Assembly (NCBI RefSeq): GCF_000169175.1
Contig: NZ_AAWS01000059.1
Coordinates: 1 to 56,379, forward strand
Source: Microscilla marina ATCC 23134
Lineage (GTDB): Bacteria > Bacteroidota > Bacteroidia > Cytophagales > Microscillaceae
DNA: 56,379 nucleotides
Reading direction: 5' to 3'
Below, one piece after another: positions 15,932-25,669 of this stretch; the stretch's first letter is position 1, and the number at the start of each line of letters is the position of its first letter. The position numbers were made by a program, and so were the translations under genes. Under the pieces are notes generated by a model, which saw nothing but the letters and a program-made list of their open reading frames with translations, was not told the DNA's origin and did no database searches.

Positions 15932-16903
15932 TTGAAAAACACACTATTAGTTATACTCTTGCTGGTCAACCTAGGACTGGCAGGGTATATTTTAACCTCT
16001 CAATCACAAGCATCTAACCAACCTACTCACCCAAGTACTGGTGTTCCGGCTCCACAAGCTTTCAAGTATACCAGTGTTCCCATTCCTTCATCGGTCAGTT
16101 TTGCCGGAGAAAAAGTACCGCTGCAAGACCCTGAAGTGCGCGAACGCCTCGAACAAGAGCTGGTACAAACTGCTTACCGTCATAGTCGCACCATCATGAA
16201 CTACAAACGTGCCGGGCGTTGGTTTCCACAAATTGTACCCATCCTCAAAAAAAACAACATCCCCGAAGACTTCAAGTACATTGCCGTAGTAGAAAGCAAC
16301 CTGCTCAACCTTATTTCGCGGGTGGGTGCCACCGGGTTTTGGCAGTTTATGCGCGCCACTGGCAAACAATACAAACTAGAGGTAAACAAAGAAGTAGACG
16401 AGCGTTACCATAGGCTCAAAGCCACTGAAGCCGCCTGTAGGTACCTGAACGACGCCCATGGTATTTTTGGCAACTGGGCGCTGGTGGCAGCTTCTTATAA
16501 TCGAGGCATGGGGGGCATTCGCAGCAATGTAAACCGCCAAAAAGTAGCTTCATACTATGACCTGTTCCTCAATGCCGAAACTGCCAAGTATGTAATAAGG
16601 GCAGTAGCCGTCAAACTCATTTTTGAAAATCCCCAAAGCTACGGATTTCATATACCCGCCCAGCAACGCTACCAACCCATTGATTACCGCAAAGTAACTG
16701 TGACCGAGAGCATCCCCGATTTGGTTGATTTTGCCATTAAACAAGGCATAAGCTATAAAATACTCAAAGTGCACAACCCTTGGTTGCGCAGCAAAACACT
16801 GACTATTAAAAAAACAGGCGCCACCTATACCATTCTGATCCCCAAAGGCGCCAAATCCAACGAACCATTCAGGCAAGAAGACATCCCCAAGATTCGGTTG
16901 TAG
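15932..16903 (+). CDS. MltD-like lytic transglycosylase
   Basis: A 323-residue protein with an N-terminal hydrophobic anchor (LLVILLLVNLGLAGYILT), so it is probably periplasmic. Residues 95-235 form a lysozyme-like SLT domain: IPEDFKYIAVVESNLLN holds the catalytic Glu (about 121), then GATGFWQFM (132-140) and AASYNRGMGGI (about 187). The C-terminal part (TESIPDLVDFAIKQGISYKI, IPKG) resembles a degenerate LysM-like module. It would cleave peptidoglycan glycan strands to 1,6-anhydro ends. The only start near the signal sequence is TTG, 5 nt after the LOG gene stop; the next Met is around residue 89, past the anchor, so TTG is chosen. This implies coupled translation. Confidence 0.85.
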   Translation: MKNTLLVILLLVNLGLAGYILTSQSQASNQPTHPSTGVPAPQAFKYTSVPIPSSVSFAGEKVPLQDPEVRERLEQELVQTAYRHSRTIMNYKRAGRWFPQIVPILKKNNIPEDFKYIAVVESNLLNLISRVGATGFWQFMRATGKQYKLEVNKEVDERYHRLKATEAACRYLNDAHGIFGNWALVAASYNRGMGGIRSNVNRQKVASYYDLFLNAETAKYVIRAVAVKLIFENPQSYGFHIPAQQRYQPIDYRKVTVTESIPDLVDFAIKQGISYKILKVHNPWLRSKTLTIKKTGATYTILIPKGAKSNEPFRQEDIPKIRL

Positions 16904-17602
16904 TGGTGTATTTAGTGTGGGACTTTTCTTTCTGGCAGAGCTTTCTTATAAAAAATGAGAAACACTTGGTTACTTGTTTGAAAAAAGTAGATCTTCCTTC
17001 CTAACGACTTCGTTTGTGTCCCCACAAACGAATAAAAGTCAAAACCTCGAAATACGTTTATGCAATGAGGAGCATAGTAAAAAAATCGCTTAAAAATACT
17101 GTCACCGCCTCAGCGAGTGCCCCCACGCGCTGATCGAATCGCCAAAATTTGGATACTAAAAGATGTTTCAGGGGTAAAAAAATAGTAGCCTGACGGCTAT
17201 GGTGGAGACATGAGCTGAGGCGATGACGGTACTTTTGAAAAACCGAAGCTACAGTTTTACTGTGCTGAGCTCAACGAAGTTAAAAGCTGTAGTGTCTTAT
17301 AATCGACTTACTTTATTTTTTAGTTAATCGTATCGCTTATTTGCTACATTTGCCTCTGGCGGCTTCATTTAACTTACGTTGAGCTTGAGCTTCGCCCTGC
17401 GGTTTTTGAGGCCAAAAAACAAAGGAAAAAAGCCTGGACAGCATAAACTCACCCGCAATGCTGACCACCTCCCCGCGAGCAAAGCAACGCAAAGTACTAC
17501 GCATAAGTTGCTGCAAGTGAAAGATATGTGTGAAAATCATAGTGCGTTTAGTCTGTAACAATTCATAGTATGTTTACTTTCAGTGGATGATGAGTTTGTG
17601 AA
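16904..17602. other. Intergenic region without a convincing gene
   Basis: About 700 nt between convergent genes. It contains a REP-like palindrome at 17238-17286 and a gagctttcttataaaaaatg stretch whose complement recurs near 24755. A 74-codon minus-strand frame at 17337-17561 has composition unlike a real protein. Confidence 0.4.
17238..17286. repeat. REP-like palindrome
   Basis: Long form of the short repeat family, reading aaaaccgaagctacag, then ttttactgtgctgagctcaa and cgaagttaaaag. CTACAG and CTGTG form the internal hairpin. It matches, in the other orientation, the copy at 53573-53621. Confidence 0.5.
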
Positions 17603-18325
17603 TTATAAGGTAAGCATCTCTACCAACTCTTTTTTATGCCTTCTGCTCAAAGGAATAACGTGAGGCCCCATTTTGATAGACTCCTTATCCAGGTCTACCT
17701 CATCTATTTTTTGTAGATTTACCATATACGACTTATGCACTTTTATAAAAGCATCAGCAGGTAACTTGCGTGCCAAATCCTGCAACGACATCCTGGTCTT
17801 GAATTTTTCGTCCTCCAGGGCAATAGTAGAGTACTTTCGGTCTACCTTTAGGTAACAAATATCGGAAACATGTATGCGTCGCAATTGTCGTCCCACTTTC
17901 ACAAAAAAACTTTCTTCGTCTTGCACCCTATTCTCTATCTCTTCAAAATCGTTTTGTTGGGTGTATTTATACAGCGCCAGTTCAACAGTACGCAACAAGG
18001 TACACTTGTCTACTGGTTTGGTAATGTAAGCAAAAGGATTGGTTCGCTTGGCCTTTTCAAATATATCAGGGTCTTGCAAAGAAGTAATAAAAATAAATGG
18101 AATGGGCGAGGCATACTCCCTGAGCTCTTGGGCAATATAAATACCATCCACCTTTCCGTTTACCTCAATATTGAGCAAGAGCAAGTCTGGTTGGGTGGCT
18201 TTGATAAGCCTTAGTGCCTGTGGTGCATTATTGGCTATGCCCACTACTTGGTGCCCTATGCTTTCAAGCAAAATTTCCAGTGCATCGGCATAAATTGGGT
18301 CATCTTCTGTAATTAAAATTTTCAT
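17603..18325 (-). CDS. LytTR response regulator with atypical receiver (Asp to Asn)
   Basis: A 240-residue regulator. Residues 1-120 form a CheY-like receiver with acidic pair EDD (7-9), Thr81 and Lys103 in AYITKPVD. At the phospho-acceptor position the sequence is PDLLLLNIEVNG, so Asn52 stands where Asp is expected (codon AAT). Residues 138-240 form a LytTR DNA-binding domain (FFVKVGRQLRRIHVSDICYL, FIKVHKSYMVNLQKID, IPLSRRHKKELVEML). LytTR regulators bind direct repeats upstream of targets. No histidine kinase gene is adjacent. Asn at this site normally prevents phosphorylation, so output may be constitutive or controlled by another signal. Confidence 0.85.
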   Translation of the reverse strand: MKILITEDDPIYADALEILLESIGHQVVGIANNAPQALRLIKATQPDLLLLNIEVNGKVDGIYIAQELREYASPIPFIFITSLQDPDIFEKAKRTNPFAYITKPVDKCTLLRTVELALYKYTQQNDFEEIENRVQDEESFFVKVGRQLRRIHVSDICYLKVDRKYSTIALEDEKFKTRMSLQDLARKLPADAFIKVHKSYMVNLQKIDEVDLDKESIKMGPHVIPLSRRHKKELVEMLTL

Positions 18326-19284
18326 GAGGGATGGTTGTTATTTGTATGTTGTTTTATAAAGAACACTCAACTCTTGTTCAGACATTCAAGCTGGTTGTTT
18401 GGTCAAAGGATAGGACAAATGTCTGCCAGGCTATAGAGCCAGTATCTTTAATTAGAAGGAATGCCTAAGCAAGTATTTGTTGAAGAGTCAGTGATATTGC
18501 TCTGAGACAATATGATTTACAAACCCAGGGGCAATGCTATGGTATTGACTACGATGCGTAAATGCTCAAATCTTGGTAAATTACCAGAATAGTTGTATCT
18601 GAGTGTAAATGCCTGACGTTTTATCAAAAAACAACCTATTGGTCATTCCTAAGCTGATTTTATTTAGTTGTATAGTAAAAGTACCTCTTCGAGTCGCGTC
18701 TACTATGTTTGTGACTATCTTTTACCCAAAATTACCCATTATTACCCACTAAAAAGGTGGAATGTATGAAAAACTGACAAAATTCGATGAAATATTCTTT
18801 TTTCTTCAAAATCATTGTTTATACCATTTTAGCTGCTGTTTACAGGCTTTGTTGGGCGAATATGGCCTTGCGAGTAGCCAATTATTGGCTGTTTTTACCT
18901 GTGTTTAGTGATGTGAAAAATAAGTAAAGTACAGTTAGCAAACACTTGATGTAAACCTTCTGATGGAGGCTGTTTTTTTATGATTGCCTTATTGCAACAG
19001 CCAGCTACCAAGCCTTATTAGTGACCGTTCTACGCTTAGTACAGCCCCAATGGGTGTATACCCTAAACCAAAGGCAAACCTGCCAAATGCCGCTTGTACC
19101 CCAAAAACAACCGGATAGACCCTAAAAACGACCTAATGATGCCTAAAAAGTGGAAAAGTAGCCCTCAATGCGTCAAAAAAATGCTCAGTAACAAAAAATA
19201 AAAATAAAATAAATTATATAATTGATTTGTAAAATACAATCAATAACCGCTTGTGTTGCAAAAACAACCGTTGAGCCCCTTTTT
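18326..19284. other. Long gene-free region upstream of giant gene A
   Basis: About 950 nt with no supported gene. The first half is the upstream region of the LytTR gene. From about 19090 it carries aaaacaaccggatagaccct and aaaacgacctaatgatgcc, which have counterparts upstream of the two other giant genes near 25085 and 34445, so the duplicated regulatory region starts here. Confidence 0.5.
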
Positions 19285-19315
19285 TTTTATGTTATAAAAT
19301 CAGGTGGTAGCTTTG
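19285..19315 (+). promoter_or_regulatory. Conserved promoter of giant gene A
   Basis: TTTT at 19285-19288, a 19-nt spacer and TAGCTTTG at 19308-19315 fit the Bacteroidota promoter pattern. Just upstream, acaaccgttgagcccc is conserved with genes B and C, where it reads aacgaccgtt. The start codon is 560 nt away because a 211-bp element sits in the leader. Confidence 0.6.
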
Positions 19316-19478
19316 CGACTACTGCTAATCATACAACTAATAAATATTGAAATGGGAATAATGAATTTTCAAAATACAATGCACAAAGGGTAGTAAATAA
19401 TGTGCGTAAGGCGCCTTTGGGTAACTATTGGCATTTCTTGTAAATAAATGCAGCCTTCCGTGGTTATAGCCTGGCAAC

Positions 19479-19689
19479 CTTAGGAATGGTGAGAAATTAA
19501 ATTGCTATTCTTGAGGTAGAGGTTTTGTTTTGAGACGAGGCTATTTTTTGCGCCCATAGCAGCGCTACGGGCAATAACCGATGGCTACAGCTACGCTGTG
19601 CCGAGCTCTGCCAAAGGCTAAAAATAACGAAGTATCAAGGCGAAAAATCACCTCTCAGAGTGTAAATTTATTTTTGAACAATTCCTTAG
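19479..19689. mobile_element. MITE-like element type 2, copy 2 (211 bp)
   Basis: The same 211-bp block as at 10030-10240, with ends CTTAGGAATGGT and ATTCCTTAG. It interrupts the leader between the conserved promoter and the start codon of giant gene A; the leaders of genes B and C have no such insert. Confidence 0.7.
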
Positions 19690-19874
19690 GCATCACGATA
19701 GTATTTTGCATCAGTAAATGGCCATTCTTTTATTGCGCTTAGTTGGGTGGTAATACACAAACTGCGTTTGTTTGTGGGCAGTATTATAGTTGTATTATAC
19801 AATTATAAAAGCTTGTGATTCAGCAAGTTTCTTTAACACTAAAAATGGTTGAAAAATAATTTTTGCAAGTCTTT

Positions 19875-22800
19875 ATGTTTAATCAATACAAAATCAAGTA
19901 CCCCAAAGGAAGCGCAAGAAGCGCCCTGGTTTTTGGTGTCCTCGTCAAAGTAAGCCTGGTAGTAACTACTGCTGTGGTGGCGTTGTTTGTGGCTTGGTGG
20001 GGTGGCAACACTATGAAAGACCTCACCAATGAAAGCTTTTCTCAAAAAGAAAGTAGTACCAGACCGACAAAAGTTAGCTTGTTTTTTACTCCAGATACTT
20101 CCCGCAATACCAGCACACCCCTGGCAGTCGCCCAACAACTCACCAACGGCAGTGCTGTGGCTACCCAGGCAAAATACAGTAGTCAAGTAGGCACCAGCGA
20201 AGGAGCGCCTATATTTGCTGGGCGTTTCCGTTTGGGTATGAATGCCCACCAGCCTTTAACTATTTTGGGAAAAAAACACCTGTTGGTAGGCGAAGAAGCT
20301 GTTTATAAAATAAAGGGAGCCTCTGAGCAATATGTGCGTACCTATCAATGGACGATTCCTGAGGGGTTGACGCCAATGGATGCCAAAGGACAAGCAATAA
20401 ACTTTGACGCCAACAAAGACAATACTTTCTTCACAAGTGGTGGTGTCTTGCGCCTGAAGGCAACCAAGGAGGTAAACAAGGGGGAGCTAAAGGTACAAAT
20501 GAAAAGAGCTGGCGAAGTAGAGAACAAGGGCTACGGGTTTGAAAATGGCATAAATACGGAAGCTTCAGGGACAATACTCATTACAGCTATTGCCAATGAG
20601 GGCTTAGCCCAACCCGCTGGCATACAACAGACAGGACTCTTTAAAGCTTTTGAAGTAACTATTGAGGGTAATCCACTGGTACTTGATGACGATCCGGTCT
20701 CGTATGTGGCAAAGCTAGAAAGCATAACAGGTATTCCTATTGATGTATCTGACTATACATTTGAGTGGAAGGTGTCGAATAATGGTGTAGAAGTAAGTCA
20801 AAACAAGGATAATATTAATATCAAGTGGGTAGGTGATGGTACAGTTTCGGTTACATTAACAGGGAAATTAGCTGGTTTTACAATAACTCGGAGCGCAGAA
20901 CTGAAAGTGGCAAGAACTAAGCTGTTAAGCTCATCAAATTCAAATATTATATGCGCTGATATTGCACATCATTATGAGTTGGAAGCGCCACCCACCCCTT
21001 CTATACTTGTTGAGTGGGAAGTTGAACATGGAATGATAAAGAAGAGTGATGGTACATTCACGCAAACGCTGTCAGTCCAGAGTAATGAAAAGGTTGAGAT
21101 AATTTGGCAGGGAGGCGATAATGGCGAGGGAGCAATAGAACTAATTACAGAGATAAATGATAAGCCGTATCTTTACCGTCAGGCAGTATTTGTGAGTAAA
21201 AAGCCTGCGAACCTTAATTTTAAACAAGCACAATACACCTACTGCAAAAACGGCAGTCCTGTGATACTCACTCCTGCAATAAAAAAAGAGGCAGACGGTA
21301 CAATTATGTTTTATAAGGTAAACAAGGGGGGAGCGGATGAGGTAATAAACCAAGAGTTTGTTCCGGCCGATGGTGAAAATGAAGTAGAAGTATATTATGC
21401 ATATACTATAGGCAAATGTTCGTATGAGTCTTCTCATTGCAAAGTGCTTACGTTTAGTACTTCACCAGTTGATTTTACTATAAAAAATAGTTCAACCATT
21501 ACAAAAACAGACACCACAGGCAACCAGCCAATCACATTTTGTAGCACAAATGCTGACACAACGAGTAAAATAATTTTGAAACTATCCGGCAATACGCCTA
21601 CCTCAGGGGGTAAGTTTGAGGTAACCAATAGCAGCACTCACCAGCAAGTAGGAGGGCTTATAGAGGTTGACAAAGGCGAAACCAGTGTGAGCCTTGACTA
21701 CAGTTTATTGGCCGTTGGGGGAGTTTTTACAATTACTTATACCTTAAATGAGTCTTGCGCTCAATCTGTAAGCAGAAATATACGAGTCCTTGCGCGTGTG
21801 TCTAACCTTGACATTCAATTAACAAACGGCTCAGAAAATGAGACAAACAGAAGCTTTTGTGTCAGTCATACTAAGCAATACAGCTTTGCCCTGGAGCAAC
21901 CTGCCAATATTGTGACACATAAAGGCGATTTTTATATCAGGCGAGCAAGCGGCACCCACTATACTGCTGATGACTTTGCTTCACAAGGCTTTGTGAAAAT
22001 CACAGGTTTTGACCCACAAAATCCTATGGGTACAGCTGACCAACCAAGTGGTGGAGGTGTATCAATCATTCAACAAAATGCCAATGCGGGACAATACGAC
22101 GTTGTGTATGTTTATCAATACATTGCTGGAGAAAATGATAAAAAATATCCTTGCAGGTATATCTCCGACGTGCTCACTGTCTCTCTTGAGCGGTTGCCCA
22201 TATTGACAATAGAAGGGTTACAAGGGGCATATTGTCACAACGAAAGCAAGGGAAGCATTGAAGTGTTTGATCAGGGCAATCAAGCGGGTGATTCAGTGTT
22301 GGTACTGACCCAGCTTGAGTATAAAAGTGGCGATGCTTGGGTAAAAATGCCAGGCAACGACCCTACAAAGTTAGCGGCTGCCATATACGAGGTGAGGGCT
22401 ACCCATACCAACAATGCTGGTTGTACCAACAAATCTAAGATCAAGAAGGTAAAAGTATCAGAAGAGCCTACGGGGTTCAAAGCATATATTAGCAAAGTAT
22501 ACCATGAGCAAGCCATGCATTTTGTAGCGGTTGAAGGCAGCCGGGTTAAAAACTGGGACTGGATGATTGATGGAGTGGCCACCAGTGCCCGAAAAGCAAA
22601 GCATATACCCAATCGCAAATCAGACAATATTAGTTATTCGCTGACTGCCAGCACCGAATTATGTCAGGCTTCTCTTCAGAATGAATTCAGGCTTGATTTT
22701 GATTTTGAAGGGCATTGTGTCGGTGGGGGCTCTACCCTTACCAACCATTCGGTAATAAGAACCAAGACTGGGCAAAACGAGTTAGGGGAGGTCACCTGGA

Positions 22801-24596
22801 CAATTGCCGATAAAGATGGTCATATCATCGAAACCCTCAACGGAACCAGTCAGCACATCAACTATTTTTTTCCCACGGCTGGAGAGTATTGGATTACCCT
22901 TACTATGGTCAACAAAGCACAAAATGTAACCTATGAGCTCAAAAGAAGGGTAGATATTTTTGACTTAGTAATAGTAACCAAGGGGGCAAATTACCTGGAG
23001 ACCTTTGAAAATGGAGCAAAAAGCTGGGTAAGCAGGGGAGTAGTGACCCAAAACCAAGCGTTTGTTGGCAAAACCAGCTGGAGGCTGAAACGCCTGAGCA
23101 ATGCCCATGAAGACGTGATCAAAGGAAACCAAGGAATGGTTTGGATGACTGATAATGGGAGCGCACCCCATTATTACAACAACGAACAATCGTATGTAGA
23201 GAGTCCTTGCTTTGACCTGAGCGACTTGGACAAACCGATGGTATCGCTGCGTTATTGGTCGCATACCGACAGTGGAGCCGATGGAGTGGTGTTGTTGTAT
23301 ACTTTAGACGATGGCAAAAGCTGGCGAAGGGTAGGCAACAAAGCCCGCGCAATAGAAGGCTGGTATAATGACCGGGGAATTTTGGGGGCACCGGGTAGCG
23401 CCAGCAGCATAGAAGGTACCAATGCCAACGAAGGCAACCAAGGGTGGACAGGCACCGATAGCACCTGGCGTACTACAGCCTACAACCTGAGCAATGTAAG
23501 ACAGGAGATGTTGGCACAAAATACGTCGCGGGTAAGGTTTAGAATTGCCTTTGGAAGCAACAACGACAACCCCTCGGCTCGGTATGAGGGTTTTGCTTTT
23601 GACAATTTCGGTATAGGCAATCGCAACCGCACCCTATTGCTCGAATACTTTACCAACAATAAAGCAGACAATGCGGTAGGGCTGGACAAGGAGGTAAAGT
23701 TTTTTCCTTATGCCAATGACAGTACCCACGCTGAAATCATCAGCATACACCACCATGTGGGGTTTCCTGGGGTAGACGAGCTCAACGAATATAATACCAA
23801 AGATGCCAGTGGCAGAGCGTTTTACCACGGAATAAAAAGTGCTCCTACGGCGGTAATTGATGGTTTGAACACCCACCACCACCCTCATAATGAGGTCTCA
23901 AGCTTGTTTTATGAGCAACGGGTGCTGAGCGTGTCTCCTTTTAAGGTTGTGGTAGCGCCCACCACTACCGACACAGGAACACTGAGAATAAAAACTAAAA
24001 TAACGGCGCTCGAAAAATTTGATCGTAAAGTAGTCATTCAAGTGGCAGTGATAGAAGATGAGGTGGTGTCTGAAGACAATGTTTACCACAATGTGATGCG
24101 TAAAATGTTGCCCGATGCTGCGGGGACTTATTATGACCATTCCTGGAAGCCTGGCGATGCGTATGACCTTGATTTGCGGTGGAACGTAAATGACCTGCCA
24201 ATGAAATCGTACCGGGTAGTAGTATTTGTAGAAGATTACGTGACCAAAGAAGTGCACCAGGCAGCCGTAAGTACTGTACAAACGCTGCACCAAGGCGAGG
24301 GACAAGCCGACCAGGGGGTAACCGGGCTAAACCATCAGGTGGTAAGGTCAGGAGTACTGCTTTTTCCGAACCCGGCAAATGATGAAGTACAACTCAAGCT
24401 CCACCCAAACCAACAGCTTAAGTCTCAGGCTGCCTGGGAGGTGAGTACTATCCACGGACAAATTGTAGACAGTGGTGTCTGGCGGCAACACCAGCGCGGC
24501 ATACGGGTAAAAGTGGGGCGTTTGATAAGAGGTGTTTACCTAGTGCGGGTATTTGATGCTGAGCGGATATTTTTTCTCAGATTTGAGAAAAAATAA
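19875..24596 (+). CDS. Giant secreted T9SS protein A with PKD-like repeats
   Basis: About 1573 residues. The ATG at 19875 aligns with the starts of the two paralogues (MFNQYKIK, MLNQYKTK, MFNPNKKD); the in-frame TTG at 19863 is less likely. An n-region of about 18 residues precedes a hydrophobic segment (VFGVLVKVSLVVTTAVVALF). Next come Ig/PKD-like modules (LVGEEAVYKIKG, TYQWTIPEGL) and repeated Cys-bearing modules such as TYCKNGSPVIL and AYCHNESKGSIEVFDQGN. From about 875 to the end it matches the paralogues: a PKD-like domain (EGHCVGGGSTLTN), a MAM-like jelly-roll (about 1040-1250), an Omp28/thioredoxin-like domain without a CxxC (LLLEYFTN, about 1251-1490) and a T9SS sorting domain (LLFPNPANDEVQLKL to GVYLVRVFD). 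It is probably a surface adhesin or matrix protein; no enzyme motif is seen. Confidence 0.8.
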   Translation: MFNQYKIKYPKGSARSALVFGVLVKVSLVVTTAVVALFVAWWGGNTMKDLTNESFSQKESSTRPTKVSLFFTPDTSRNTSTPLAVAQQLTNGSAVATQAKYSSQVGTSEGAPIFAGRFRLGMNAHQPLTILGKKHLLVGEEAVYKIKGASEQYVRTYQWTIPEGLTPMDAKGQAINFDANKDNTFFTSGGVLRLKATKEVNKGELKVQMKRAGEVENKGYGFENGINTEASGTILITAIANEGLAQPAGIQQTGLFKAFEVTIEGNPLVLDDDPVSYVAKLESITGIPIDVSDYTFEWKVSNNGVEVSQNKDNINIKWVGDGTVSVTLTGKLAGFTITRSAELKVARTKLLSSSNSNIICADIAHHYELEAPPTPSILVEWEVEHGMIKKSDGTFTQTLSVQSNEKVEIIWQGGDNGEGAIELITEINDKPYLYRQAVFVSKKPANLNFKQAQYTYCKNGSPVILTPAIKKEADGTIMFYKVNKGGADEVINQEFVPADGENEVEVYYAYTIGKCSYESSHCKVLTFSTSPVDFTIKNSSTITKTDTTGNQPITFCSTNADTTSKIILKLSGNTPTSGGKFEVTNSSTHQQVGGLIEVDKGETSVSLDYSLLAVGGVFTITYTLNESCAQSVSRNIRVLARVSNLDIQLTNGSENETNRSFCVSHTKQYSFALEQPANIVTHKGDFYIRRASGTHYTADDFASQGFVKITGFDPQNPMGTADQPSGGGVSIIQQNANAGQYDVVYVYQYIAGENDKKYPCRYISDVLTVSLERLPILTIEGLQGAYCHNESKGSIEVFDQGNQAGDSVLVLTQLEYKSGDAWVKMPGNDPTKLAAAIYEVRATHTNNAGCTNKSKIKKVKVSEEPTGFKAYISKVYHEQAMHFVAVEGSRVKNWDWMIDGVATSARKAKHIPNRKSDNISYSLTASTELCQASLQNEFRLDFDFEGHCVGGGSTLTNHSVIRTKTGQNELGEVTWTIADKDGHIIETLNGTSQHINYFFPTAGEYWITLTMVNKAQNVTYELKRRVDIFDLVIVTKGANYLETFENGAKSWVSRGVVTQNQAFVGKTSWRLKRLSNAHEDVIKGNQGMVWMTDNGSAPHYYNNEQSYVESPCFDLSDLDKPMVSLRYWSHTDSGADGVVLLYTLDDGKSWRRVGNKARAIEGWYNDRGILGAPGSASSIEGTNANEGNQGWTGTDSTWRTTAYNLSNVRQEMLAQNTSRVRFRIAFGSNNDNPSARYEGFAFDNFGIGNRNRTLLLEYFTNNKADNAVGLDKEVKFFPYANDSTHAEIISIHHHVGFPGVDELNEYNTKDASGRAFYHGIKSAPTAVIDGLNTHHHPHNEVSSLFYEQRVLSVSPFKVVVAPTTTDTGTLRIKTKITALEKFDRKVVIQVAVIEDEVVSEDNVYHNVMRKMLPDAAGTYYDHSWKPGDAYDLDLRWNVNDLPMKSYRVVVFVEDYVTKEVHQAAVSTVQTLHQGEGQADQGVTGLNHQVVRSGVLLFPNPANDEVQLKLHPNQQLKSQAAWEVSTIHGQIVDSGVWRQHQRGIRVKVGRLIRGVYLVRVFDAERIFFLRFEKK

Positions 24597-24804
24597 TCAC
24601 ACTAAACGACAGGGTTTTCTTATAAAAGATTATTTAGGAGAATATACCCCCTAAAAACCATATTTCCGCCTCGCCCGCTCCGAGCTTGTCCTCGGAGGGT
24701 AGGTCTTCACGCCCGATCGAAACTTCGTACTTTACAAGCTTCAGAGAGGTTGCTCATTTTTTATAAGAAAGCCCTACACTAAACGATTACCAATGTAGCA
24801 AACT

Positions 24805-24841
24805 AAAATGCCTGCGTTTATTGAATGCGGGTATTTTTTTT
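24805..24841 (+). terminator. Terminator shared by the giant genes, copy A
   Basis: ATGCCTGC and GCGGGTAT form a stem with two G-U pairs, followed by seven or eight T. The same hairpin follows genes B and C, but here it lies about 210 nt after the stop codon, with unrelated sequence between. Confidence 0.65.
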
Positions 24842-24925
24842 ACCCTGTTCTTTTAAGTCTTCCGACTTGCATTGCGAATGCAAAGCCAACCCTTACGGAA
24901 CATTAAACACAGCGTGGGGAGCTAC

Positions 24926-24985
24926 CGACTTTTAACTACGCTTTTTGTAAGTTATTGAAAATCAACGTGATACAAAAGTGTAGTT
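24926..24985. repeat. 60-bp dispersed repeat, copy 1
   Basis: cttttaactacgctttttg, then aaaatcaacgtgatacaa and gtgtagtt. It is nearly the same as 51690-51750. Nearby at 25004-25023 is a 7-bp tandem repeat (ACCTAGC, three times) and a duplicated ctccggactaa at about 25040-25066. Confidence 0.5.
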
Positions 24986-25251
24986 GCTTAGGGAACAGGG
25001 TGTACCTAGCACCTAGCACCTAGTTAGAGCCTTGTTAGGGCTCCGGACTAATTAACTCCGGACTAAACCGAATTTACTCAAAAAACAACCGGACATACCC
25101 AAAAAACATCCTGATAGCCCCAAAAGGAGCCATTGTTCATTGTGAAATTGAGTAAAAAAACGGGATGAATCATACGAATAGTGATGTTTTTTATGTGTAT
25201 GCTACAACTATAAACCGCTCATACCTTAAAAACGACCGTTGAGACCCTTTT

Positions 25252-25283
25252 TTTTCATGCTAAAAAACAAGGTTGTAGCTTTG
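25252..25283 (+). promoter_or_regulatory. Conserved promoter of giant gene B
   Basis: T-rich -33 region and TAGCTTTG at 25276-25283, preceded by AACGACCGTT about 35 nt upstream. The layout is the same as for genes A and C. After it, caactgtaaatattgaaatg leads into a 63-codon leader frame (25319-25510). The gene start is about 390 nt from the -7 box. Confidence 0.6.
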
Positions 25284-25669
25284 TTGTCACTGCTAATTAT
25301 ACAACTGTAAATATTGAAATGAAAAATAGCGTATCACAAAATACAATGCCTCCACTGCAGGTAGTGGATGGCGTATGTGCTATACTATCGGGCGTCCCTT
25401 TATATTTTCTGCAAATAAATGCAGGGCTTCAAGGCAATCATTTGATGCCATCAGGCAAGGCTGATGTACTGTCGCCAGTAGCCATTACACGTCTATTAGG
25501 TTTGTTTTAGTTTTATTGGGTTGGGTTGTGGTGTATGCTCTCTACGTGTTTATTTATAGTTGTATTATACAATTGTGATAACAAAACGCAAGGATTAAAA
25601 AGGCGCTATCCGATCATTTTGTATGCGTCTAAATTATGGTACACAAAAAAATAATTCCTACAAAAATTT

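Noticed and set aside
17337-17561. 74-codon minus-strand frame after the LytTR gene
   Set aside because: No ribosome site, odd composition and no motif; probably accidental.
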